From assembly GCA_038209555.1 (NCBI GenBank), contig JBBQXP010000105.1, positions 1 through 9,095 of the forward strand: 9,095 nucleotides of DNA, given 5' to 3'. The DNA comes from DASQGA01 sp038209555 (lineage in GTDB: Bacteria > Actinomycetota > Thermoleophilia > Gaiellales > Gaiellaceae). This document shows, in pieces, positions 1-5,622 of this stretch. The notes under the pieces were generated by a model. It did no database searches. It was given only the letters and a program-made list of their open reading frames with translations, and had not been told where the DNA came from. A program made the position numbers and the translations under genes. The first letter of the stretch is position 1. Each line of letters opens with the position of its first letter.

Positions 1-1
1 C

Positions 2-517
2 TTAGAGCTCGAGCTGCGGCCGCCGGGGCGGGTCGGGGTAGCCGCCACCCTGGCCGAGGATCTTCGCCGCGAGGATCGCAGCATTTTTCGCGCCGTTCAG
101 CGAGACGCAGGCCACCGGCACGCCGGGTGGCATCTGCACGATCGCCAGGATGGCGTCGAGCCCGCCCGCCGCGGTCCTCGAGGAGACGAGCGGCACGCCT
201 ATGACGGGGAGGTCCGTGTAGGCCGCCACGGCTCCGGGGAGGGCCGCGGACATCCCCGCCGCAGCGATGATGACGCGGACGCCGCGAAGGGCGGCGGTCG
301 AAGCGTACTCGGCGACGCCGCGCGGATCCCGGTGGGCGGAGAGGACACGAAGCTCGTGGGAGATGCCCCGCTCGTTTAGCTCCTCTATCGCAGGATCCAT
401 CGAATCGCGGTCGGACTCGGACCCGATCAGGATCCCGACGAGCGGTCCGGTTGCCTCGAGCTCCTCGAGAATCGGAACCGAGGCGGGAACCTCATGGAGA
501 CCGCCCTCAGCGTGCAA
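2..517 (-). CDS. purE: N5-carboxyaminoimidazole ribonucleotide mutase (PurE, class I-like)
   Basis: PurE moves the carboxyl group of N5-CAIR to C4, giving CAIR in de novo purine synthesis, in the cytoplasm. The protein is 171 aa from the start chosen here. Visible family motifs are the nucleotide-binding GSESDRDS (about 32-39), SAHRDP (60-65), AAGMSAALPG (86-95) and the C-terminal VQMPPGVPVA (127-136) followed by NGAKNAAILA. Most class I enzymes have a His in the AAHLPG-type loop; here that position is Ala. No ATG lies in frame near the conserved core. I chose TTG at 517, which overlaps the end of purD by 11 nt and has GAGGG about 9 nt upstream; this leaves about 25 non-conserved N-terminal residues. 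An ATG at 589 also exists but would overlap purD by 83 nt. It is very probably co-transcribed with purD. Family is certain; the start is not. Confidence 0.93.
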   Translation of the reverse strand: MHAEGGLHEVPASVPILEELEATGPLVGILIGSESDRDSMDPAIEELNERGISHELRVLSAHRDPRGVAEYASTAALRGVRVIIAAAGMSAALPGAVAAYTDLPVIGVPLVSSRTAAGGLDAILAIVQMPPGVPVACVSLNGAKNAAILAAKILGQGGGYPDPPRRPQLEL

Positions 518-1727
518 GCGCCACCGCCCTCGCGCCGATGTCGGTCCTGAACTGGGCACCGTCCAGGCGAATGTGGTCGAGCGCCGCATAGGCCTGCTCG
601 CGAGCGTCGCTGAGCGACGGGCCCACGGCGGTCACGTTCAGGACCCGGCCGCCCGCGCTGAGCAAGGCCCCGTCGCGGAGCGCGGTGCCCGCATGGAAGA
701 CGAGCCCTCCCGCGGCCTCCGCCTCCTCGAGCCCGAACAACGCGCTCCCAACCTCAGGTGCGTCCGGGTACCCCGGCGCAGCCAGGACGACCGTCGCCGC
801 CGCGCCGTCGGCCACGTCCACCGAGGCGCCGGCAAGGTCGCCGCGGGCCGCTCCCGCCAGCGCGGCCAGTAGATCGCCTTCGAGCAGCGGCAGGATCGCC
901 TGCGTCTCCGGATCGCCGAAGCGACAGTTGAACTCGAGCGTGCGAGCGCCGTCCTCCGTCAGCATCAGTCCTGCATACAGGAGCCCCACGAACGGGCTTC
1001 CGCGCTTCGCGAGCTCCTCGAGCACGGGCGCGTGCACGGCTTCGACCAGCTCTTCCCGCTCGCGGGTGGACAGGAAGAGCAGGGGGGCATAGGCGCCCAT
1101 CCCGCCTGTGTTCGGGCCTTCGTCTCCGTCACGGAGCCGCTTGGCGTCCTGGGCTGCGGGAAGGGCCACGGCTACGGCGCCGTCACAGAGAGCGAAAAGC
1201 GACACCTCCTCGCCTTCGAGGAGCTCCTCGACCACGACGCTGTCACCAAGCGCCTGAGCGCGGGGCCAGGCGGCCTCGACCTCCGCGTCCGTCCGGCAGA
1301 CGAAGACACCCTTTCCGGCGGCGAGCCCGTCAGCCTTGATCACACAGGGTGCCACCGGCTCGACGAGCTCGCGCGCTGTCGGGACACCCGCCGACTTCAT
1401 GACGTCCTTCGCAAACGACTTTGACCCCTCGATCATGGCGGCCGCGCCACTCGGGCCGAAGACCGTGACCCCGCCATGGCGAAGGTCGTCGGCCACCCCC
1501 GAGACCAGGGGGGCCTCGGGCCCGATCACGACGAGGTCGATCCCGCACTGACGGCAGAGCCCCAGCAGGCTCTCGGCGTCCTCGGCACGAACCGGATGGC
1601 ACGTCGCATGGCGCGCAATACCCGGGTTCCCGGGGGCAGCGTGGAGCTCCCCGAGGTCGGCGCTCTGCGCGAGTTTCCACGCGAGCGCGTGCTCCCTTCC
1701 ACCGGAGCCGACGACGAGGACATTCAT
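507..1727 (-). CDS. purD: phosphoribosylamine-glycine ligase (GAR synthetase, PurD)
   Basis: PurD joins 5-phosphoribosylamine to glycine using ATP, the second step of purine synthesis, in the cytoplasm. The protein is 406 aa, close to the usual 420-430. It starts with MNVLVVGSGGREHALAWKL, the typical N-domain nucleotide-fold motif. GPEAPL (69-74) follows, then the ATP-grasp region with KADGLAAGKGV (131-141), QDAKRLRDGDEGPNTGGMGAY (about 193-213) and the metal/ATP motif EFNCRFGDPETQ (265-276). The C-domain has LNVTAVG (363-369). The reading frame stays open about 270 nt further upstream, but homology begins exactly at the ATG at 1727, which has no Shine-Dalgarno and sits 7 nt after a -10-like box, suggesting a leaderless mRNA. 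It is followed by overlapping purE. Confidence is very high. Confidence 0.97.
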   Translation of the reverse strand: MNVLVVGSGGREHALAWKLAQSADLGELHAAPGNPGIARHATCHPVRAEDAESLLGLCRQCGIDLVVIGPEAPLVSGVADDLRHGGVTVFGPSGAAAMIEGSKSFAKDVMKSAGVPTARELVEPVAPCVIKADGLAAGKGVFVCRTDAEVEAAWPRAQALGDSVVVEELLEGEEVSLFALCDGAVAVALPAAQDAKRLRDGDEGPNTGGMGAYAPLLFLSTREREELVEAVHAPVLEELAKRGSPFVGLLYAGLMLTEDGARTLEFNCRFGDPETQAILPLLEGDLLAALAGAARGDLAGASVDVADGAAATVVLAAPGYPDAPEVGSALFGLEEAEAAGGLVFHAGTALRDGALLSAGGRVLNVTAVGPSLSDAREQAYAALDHIRLDGAQFRTDIGARAVALAR

Positions 1728-1792
1728 GCGGTCGAGTCTAGTGAGGCATCCGGGTGTTTCAAAGACGCGCCAGGTCAGGTACAACACGGGCC
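1728..1792. promoter_or_regulatory. divergent leaderless promoter pair between purD and the 106-aa gene
   Basis: This 65-bp gap separates two divergent starts. Toward purD (minus strand) there is TTGAAA (1762-1757), a 16-nt spacer, TAGACT (1740-1735) and 7 nt to the ATG at 1727. Toward the right there is a TTTCAA-like upstream element at the same bases (1757-1762), a 17-nt spacer, TACAAC (1780-1785) and 7 nt to the ATG at 1793. Neither gene has a Shine-Dalgarno. A 7-nt distance from -10 box to ATG would place transcription starts at the start codons themselves, so both mRNAs would be leaderless. The layout is symmetric about position 1760. The -10 boxes each match 4 of 6 consensus bases; the rightward -35 is weak. 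Assignment is by eye. Confidence 0.5.
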
Positions 1793-2113
1793 ATGCGCGA
1801 CCCCGGCCTCGCCCGCCACGACTGGGAGACCGAATGGGCCGAACTCGAGGAAGATCTCGAGGATTCGCCCCGGGAGGCGCTGTCGGAGGTCGGCGACCTG
1901 ATCGAGCGGATGCTCGAAGAGCAGGGGGTTCCGATCCACGACGAGGTCGCGGACCACGGGATCCCACACGAAGTGGTTGCAGACTACGTGGAAGCACGGC
2001 GCATCACCGAGTCGGTCGAGAAGGGCGAGGACGTCGATCCTGGCGACGTCGGGTCGGCGATCCGGCTCTACCGTGAGCTGTACGACTTCCTGATCAACCG
2101 CATCGCCGAGTAG
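1793..2113 (+). CDS. small acidic helical protein of unknown function
   Basis: The 106-aa product is rich in Glu and Asp. It has no signal peptide, membrane segment, Cys or recognisable catalytic motif. Residues about 10-45 (DWETEWAELEEDLEDS then a helix around EALSEVGDLIERMLEEQ) and 57-75 look like amphipathic helices, with a further helix near the C-terminus (IRLYRELYDFLINRI, 90-104). I do not recognise the family. The ATG at 1793 is preferred over one at 1754 because the upstream codons are basic and unlike the rest, and because a -10-like box lies 7 nt before it. The AEC permease gene begins 18 nt after the stop, so the two are probably one transcript. The long frame, acidic composition and promoter position support a real gene. 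The role is unknown. Confidence 0.75.
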   Translation: MRDPGLARHDWETEWAELEEDLEDSPREALSEVGDLIERMLEEQGVPIHDEVADHGIPHEVVADYVEARRITESVEKGEDVDPGDVGSAIRLYRELYDFLINRIAE

Positions 2114-2131
2114 TAGATCGGGCTCGGGCGC

Positions 2132-3040
2132 GTGCTCGAGGTCGCGCTCCTCCTGGCCTTCTTTGCCCTGGGCCTGGCGACGCAGTGGATCCCCGTTGCG
2201 GAGACGCTTCGCGAGCGGACCTGGACGGCGTACTTCTGGACGATCACGCCCGCACTGGTCTTCTATGCATTCTCGACCGTCGTGGTCGATCGGGAACTGG
2301 CCCTTGCTCTCGGCGCAGCGGTCGCAGCCTCGTGGCTCGTGCTCGGGATCTCGTACGGCTATGCGGTCGCCGTGAGCGACGAGCGGGATGAGCGTGGGGC
2401 ACTCACGCTTGCGGCGGGCTTCCCGAACACGGGGTTCGTTGGCTTTCCACTTGCCCAGATCGCGCTCGGGAACCCGGGGCTCGCGCTCATGGTGGTCTAC
2501 GACCGGTTGGCCTGGCTCCTCCCCGCGACGGCTGTCTCGACCACGATTGCGCGCCTCCACGGGAACCGAGACGCCGGGGAGCGGGGCCGGCGCCGTCTTT
2601 GGCTCCTGGCCGGGAATCCCCCGCTCCTCGCCGCGTTGCTCGCGATCGGCTTACGGTTGAGCGACATCGAGGTGGGCGGCGTCGCGGAGCCGCTCGGGCG
2701 CGTGGCAGGGGCGATCGTCGGGCCGGCCGGTTTCTTTCTCCTGGGGCTCGCGCTCCCGCTCGAGCGCCCTTCTCATGATCTCGCCGAGCTTCATCGCGCC
2801 TCGGGTGTCCTCGCGATCCGCTTCACCGTCGCGCCGCTTGCCCTCTACGGGCTCGGGCGGGCAATCGGCGCCGAGATCCCGAGCGCGTTCCTCCTCGGCG
2901 CTGCGATGCCCAGCGCCTTCCATCTGCTCATCTTGGCGCGGGTCTTCGATTTCCGGCCGCACCTCATGCGGTTACTCGTGCTCGGCTCGACGGTGCCGGC
3001 GGTGGCCGCCGTCGTGGCAGCCACCGCGTTCCTTCGTTGA
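2132..3040 (+). CDS. AEC (auxin efflux carrier) family permease
   Basis: A 302-aa integral membrane protein of about ten hydrophobic segments, matching the size and topology of AEC family transporters (TC 2.A.69), which export organic anions or other small metabolites. The first half carries the family signature FPNTGFVGFPL (97-107), which breaks a helix at Asn-Thr-Gly. The second half carries the symmetric counterpart around AAMPSAFHLLILARVF (257-272). A hydrophilic, basic central loop (about 141-156, HGNRDAGERGRRR) separates the two five-helix halves. The start is GTG at 2132, giving MLEVALLLAFFALGLATQW as the first membrane segment; no strong Shine-Dalgarno is visible, and coupling to the 106-aa gene 18 nt upstream is likely. 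The substrate cannot be told from sequence. The gene ends 6 nt from the convergent secreted-protein gene. Confidence 0.85.
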   Translation: MLEVALLLAFFALGLATQWIPVAETLRERTWTAYFWTITPALVFYAFSTVVVDRELALALGAAVAASWLVLGISYGYAVAVSDERDERGALTLAAGFPNTGFVGFPLAQIALGNPGLALMVVYDRLAWLLPATAVSTTIARLHGNRDAGERGRRRLWLLAGNPPLLAALLAIGLRLSDIEVGGVAEPLGRVAGAIVGPAGFFLLGLALPLERPSHDLAELHRASGVLAIRFTVAPLALYGLGRAIGAEIPSAFLLGAAMPSAFHLLILARVFDFRPHLMRLLVLGSTVPAVAAVVAATAFLR

Positions 3041-3046
3041 TCGGCT

Positions 3047-3763
3047 CTACAACACGGAGTTGGTCCACGCTCGGGCGTCGGGAGCGAGCGTCCAGCCCCA
3101 GTTCGGACCCGAGATGGCGCCCCGGTATCGCTTCCCGCGCCAATAGCTCCGGATCCAGAGCGAGTACGTTCCGTCATACCGGTGGGTGAGGATTCCCATC
3201 ATCCGCTTCCACCCTCCATAGCGAAACGTGTCGAGGTACACATTCCGCCCGTACTTGTCGAGCGGGACGCCGGCGGGCGTACTGTCGTAGCCGTAGATCG
3301 GCTTCCCGTGGAAGCTCGCCTGGCCTGTGATTCGCTCGCTTCGCCACTTGCAGCAGACGGCTCGAAGCGTGAGGCTCGTCGGGGCGCCATGCCAGCGCGA
3401 GAAGCGAAGCTCGACCGGGTAGCCGTTGAGGCGACGCCACTGTTGCAGCGCCCAGAACGCCCCATCCGGGGTCTGCCAGATCATCGCCCGGAGCGGCAAG
3501 CTGATGGCTCCGGTGCGTACGGCGACGTTCGGCGCCTGCAGGCGCGCACCGTAACGGAGCGCCCCGGTGGGGGCCACCTTCACATAACGCCTGACGCCTG
3601 ACCGCGTCGACCAGCTGATCTCTGCTGCGCCGAGAGCGCTCACTTCCAGGGTGGGATTCTTCGCCGCCCACGCGATCTTCACGGATGCGTCGGCGTTGGT
3701 CCCACCTAGGAGAAATGCGCCCATGGCGAATACGGCCGTCGTGGCCCGAAATATGCGGCTCAT
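3047..3763 (-). CDS. secreted protein of unknown function
   Basis: The 238-aa product has a clear Sec signal peptide: Arg at 3 and 6, a hydrophobic core about 8-21 (TAVFAMGAFLLGG) and an ADA|S cleavage site after residue 26. The mature part is rich in Trp, Tyr, Arg and Gly, and has one adjacent Cys pair (137-138). There is no lipobox, no second membrane segment and no catalytic motif I recognise. The composition suggests a beta-rich extracellular domain; the C-terminal third (about 155-238) is the most aromatic, with GGWKRMMG and WGWTLAPD stretches. ATG at 3763 is supported by GGAGG (3772-3768) 4 nt upstream, in contrast to the leaderless look of purD. It is monocistronic here, transcribed away from the synthetase operon and converging on the AEC gene. 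I do not recognise the family and assign no function. Confidence 0.8.
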   Translation of the reverse strand: MSRIFRATTAVFAMGAFLLGGTNADASVKIAWAAKNPTLEVSALGAAEISWSTRSGVRRYVKVAPTGALRYGARLQAPNVAVRTGAISLPLRAMIWQTPDGAFWALQQWRRLNGYPVELRFSRWHGAPTSLTLRAVCCKWRSERITGQASFHGKPIYGYDSTPAGVPLDKYGRNVYLDTFRYGGWKRMMGILTHRYDGTYSLWIRSYWRGKRYRGAISGPNWGWTLAPDARAWTNSVL

Positions 3764-3800
3764 TTTACCTCCGACCTCGGGGGTCTTGGGCTCGAAGAGT

Positions 3801-3900
3801 TTTAAGGGCGAGCCTCAGGAGGGTGCTGTCCCTTTGTGAGGGTTCTGTTGGAAAGCTGTGAACCCTCTCCAAAACTGAGACAGAGCTTCGGACTCAGTTT
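3801..3900. repeat. three consecutive inverted repeats in the divergent intergenic region
   Basis: Three stem candidates follow one another. The first is AAGGG / CCCTT around 3804-3834. The second is GAGGGTTC (3838-3845) with GAACCCTC (3860-3867), a perfect 8-bp stem with a 14-nt loop. The third is AAACTGAG (3872-3879) with CTCAGTTT (3893-3900), a perfect 8-bp stem with a 13-nt loop. They lie upstream of the rightward TTGACA promoter and upstream of the leftward secreted-protein gene. They could be regulator operators, a transcribed structured RNA on the minus strand, or REP-like repeat debris. None matches a riboswitch consensus I can recall. They do not look like terminators, since no T tract follows on either strand. 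Confidence 0.6.
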
Positions 3901-3940
3901 CTCCGCCGAGCGTCGTCGTTTTGCCCGCGGCGTTTGTCGC

Positions 3941-3969
3941 TTGACAGTCGGACACGGCCCCCGTAAGAA
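3941..3969 (+). promoter_or_regulatory. promoter of the glutamine synthetase/glutamate synthase operon
   Basis: A perfect -35 box TTGACA (3941-3946) is followed by a 17-nt spacer and TAAGAA (3964-3969), a weak -10 of the TAnnnA form. The predicted transcription start is near 3976, giving a leader of about 40 nt. The leader contains a short hairpin, GCGCC (3984-3988) with GGCGC (3996-4000), just before the ribosome site. The -35 is convincing and the -10 less so. I see no clear actinobacterial GlnR box or NtrC site nearby. Confidence 0.55.
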
Positions 3970-4004
3970 CCGCGCTACCGGCAGCGCCTTCCTCGGGCGC
4001 AGAT

Positions 4005-4011
4005 AAGGAGG
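4005..4011 (+). promoter_or_regulatory. strong ribosome binding site for the glutamine synthetase homologue
   Basis: AAGGAGG lies 6 nt before the GTG at 4018. This near-perfect Shine-Dalgarno fixes a GTG start that would otherwise be uncertain. Confidence 0.85.
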
Positions 4012-4017
4012 CGTTTC

Positions 4018-5436
4018 GTGGCGACGAAGGCGAAGAATCGACCTACTGACCTCGAGCAGTTCGTTGCTACCGAGGGTCGCGACGAGCAGATCGCGGCGAT
4101 CCGACAACGGATCGACGCGGAGGGGATCCAGTACATCTACTTCCAGTTCCCGTCGGTCACCGGCCGGATCATGGGGAAGGGCGTCCCTGCCGCCCACTGG
4201 GAATCGATCGCACGCAAGGGTTTCCAGCTCGTGTACGGCGCGACAGCCAACCTCTTCACCGACCGCCACAACAACTACATCGGCTACGGGCCCGAGGCCG
4301 CCGAGCTCGTCGGCTTGCCGGAGCCCGATACCTTCATGCCCCTCCCCTGGGACTCCCGCATCGCACGGGTGTGGTGCATGTGCTTCCGAAACCGCGAGGA
4401 GCGCGAAGATCCGGGCGCGTTTCTGACGTCGGACTGCCGCGGAAACCTCAAGCGCCTCCAGGCCGTCTTCGAGGAGGAGACTGGTCTTCACCTTCGTGCC
4501 GGCACCGAGCCCGAGATGATGTGGCTCAAGCTGAACGACGACGGGACGCCGTCGGTCGAAGGCGTCACGAAGCCCTACTGCTACCACATCGACCAGTTCT
4601 CGGAGCTCCAGCCGATCATCCACAAGGTGGTCGAGTACAGCCAGCAGCTCGGCCTCGACATGATTCAGGGCGACCACGAGGACGCCCCCGGGCAGATCGA
4701 GCTGAACTTCGGCTTCGACCGCGCCGAGCAGACGGCCGACAACCTGTCGACCTTCCGCCAGGTCTGCAAGCAGGTGGGGCGCGAGCTCGGGGCCTTCCCC
4801 TGCTTCATGCCGAAGCCGTTCATGGGCGTCTCGGCGAACGGCTGCCACCACAACATCTCGCTCTGGCGTGGTGAGGAGAACGTCTTCCTGCCCGAGGGTG
4901 AGGACCAGCAGAAGCCGAGCGCGATCGGCCGCTTCGCGATCGGCGGCATCATCGAGCACCTCGGAGCGCTGACCGCGGTCACGGCGTCGACCGTGAACTC
5001 GTACCGCCGTCTCTGGGACACGGGGTTCTGGGCGCCCGTCTTCGCCGACTGGGGCTACCAGAACCGGACGACCGCGCTTCGTGTCTCGGCACCGGGGCGG
5101 TTCGAGTACCGCTCGGTGGACTCGGCCGTCAACCCGTACCTTTCCATGGCCACTCTCATCGCGGCCATGCGGGACGGGATCGACCGAAAGCTCGACCCGG
5201 GTGATCCCGAGGAGCGGAACATCTACGAGGCGATGGAGGCCGGCAAAGAGGTGCGGAAGATCCCGATGACGTTCGGCGACGCGCTCGACGCGCTCGAGGC
5301 CGACGAGGTCGTCAAATCCGCGCTACCAGGCGACATGTACCGTGTCTTCATGCACTACAAGCGGGACGAGTGGGAGCGGTATTGCGCGCAGGTCAGCGAC
5401 TGGGACGTGCAGGAATACCTCGACGTCTTGCCCTGA
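4018..5436 (+). CDS. glnT: GlnT/GmaS-type glutamine synthetase homologue (gamma-glutamyl amide ligase)
   Basis: A 472-aa member of the glutamine synthetase fold. Such enzymes activate glutamate with ATP as gamma-glutamyl phosphate and amidate it with ammonia or, in GmaS, methylamine. Catalytic-domain motifs are in order: GTEPEMMW (162-169) with metal-binding Glu; DHEDAPGQIELNFGF (219-233) with Glu221 and Glu228; MPKPFMG (264-270); NGCHHNISL (274-282); NRTTALRV (349-356); EYRSVDSAVNPYL (363-375) with the Arg that binds substrate glutamate. DHEDA-GQ and NGCH-ISxW are characteristic of the rhizobial GlnT / GmaS branch, not GlnA. The usual HxH pair reads H277-H278-N279. The N-domain lacks the DGSS motif that carries the ammonium-binding Asp of GlnA; the aligned region reads ATANLFTD (75-82). 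It heads the operon with the split glutamate synthase-like genes. Substrate is undecided: ammonium, methylamine or another amine. Confidence 0.9.
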   Translation: MATKAKNRPTDLEQFVATEGRDEQIAAIRQRIDAEGIQYIYFQFPSVTGRIMGKGVPAAHWESIARKGFQLVYGATANLFTDRHNNYIGYGPEAAELVGLPEPDTFMPLPWDSRIARVWCMCFRNREEREDPGAFLTSDCRGNLKRLQAVFEEETGLHLRAGTEPEMMWLKLNDDGTPSVEGVTKPYCYHIDQFSELQPIIHKVVEYSQQLGLDMIQGDHEDAPGQIELNFGFDRAEQTADNLSTFRQVCKQVGRELGAFPCFMPKPFMGVSANGCHHNISLWRGEENVFLPEGEDQQKPSAIGRFAIGGIIEHLGALTAVTASTVNSYRRLWDTGFWAPVFADWGYQNRTTALRVSAPGRFEYRSVDSAVNPYLSMATLIAAMRDGIDRKLDPGDPEERNIYEAMEAGKEVRKIPMTFGDALDALEADEVVKSALPGDMYRVFMHYKRDEWERYCAQVSDWDVQEYLDVLP

Positions 5437-5597
5437 TGGTTGATCGGCAATTACCACACCCACGGATGGCGGCCCAGACGCGGCGCCAGGCCGCACCCTC
5501 GCCCTTGTCAAGGCTTCTAGCCTTGCCTGCGGGCGATGGCACACCCTGGCTTGGTCTGACCCGTCCCCGCGGGCATGCCAATTACCGACCAACCATC
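5435..5597. repeat. 163-bp imperfect palindrome between glnT and glxB
   Basis: The outer arms, 5436-5452 (ATGGTTGATCGGCAATT) and 5580-5596 (AATTACCGACCAACCAT), pair at 15 of 17 positions; a G-C pair (5435/5597) extends them. The two mismatches become G-U pairs if the minus strand is transcribed. Inside, nested matches share almost the same centre (about 5515-5518): GGATGG (5464-5469)/CCGTCC (5561-5566), CAGAC (5475-5479)/GTCTG (5554-5558), GCCAGG (5485-5490)/CCTGGC (5545-5550), TCGCCC (5499-5504)/GGGCGA (5531-5536), and CAAGGC (5509-5514)/GCCTTG (5520-5525) around a TTCTA loop. Thus the whole interval folds as one long hairpin. It begins inside the glnT TGA and ends 5 nt before the next Shine-Dalgarno. 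No target-site duplication is evident and no T tract follows. It is either a palindromic MITE/ERIC-like element or an mRNA structure. Confidence 0.8.
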
Positions 5598-5602
5598 TAA
5601 CC

Positions 5603-5608
5603 AGGAGG
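5603..5608 (+). promoter_or_regulatory. Shine-Dalgarno with unusually long spacing before glxB
   Basis: AGGAGG is the only good ribosome site before the amidotransferase gene, but it is 14 nt from the ATG at 5623 instead of the usual 5-9. No in-frame start codon lies between. The ATG at 5623 is fixed by the need for Cys at position 2. Confidence 0.6.
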
Positions 5609-5622
5609 ATCACAACCGCTTC

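Noticed and set aside
1728..1997. N-terminal extension of purD
   Set aside because: The frame stays open upstream, but the residues are Arg/Pro-rich and unrelated to PurD, and the canonical N-terminus MNVLVVGSGGREHA begins at 1727.
1775..2560. Minus-strand open frame of 261 codons
   Set aside because: It lies opposite the 106-aa gene, the AEC permease start and the divergent promoter region; its charged, repetitive composition is typical of an antisense shadow.
3801..4017. Known riboswitch upstream of the synthetase gene
   Set aside because: The stems lie upstream of the best promoter, so would not be in the mRNA, and I see no conserved core of glutamine, glycine, guanidine, cobalamin or SAM riboswitches.
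3802..4959. Long minus-strand open frame of 385 codons across the synthetase gene
   Set aside because: It is antisense to the well-supported glnT gene, low in complexity (Leu, Val, Asp, Arg) and runs through the intergenic hairpins; it is a high-GC shadow.
5435..5597. Rho-independent terminator between glnT and glxB
   Set aside because: The hairpin is much too long for a normal terminator and has no T tract after it on either strand.
5575..5622. Upstream ATG at 5575 as start of the amidotransferase
   Set aside because: It lies in the palindrome and would bury the catalytic Cys, which must be residue 2 after Met removal.
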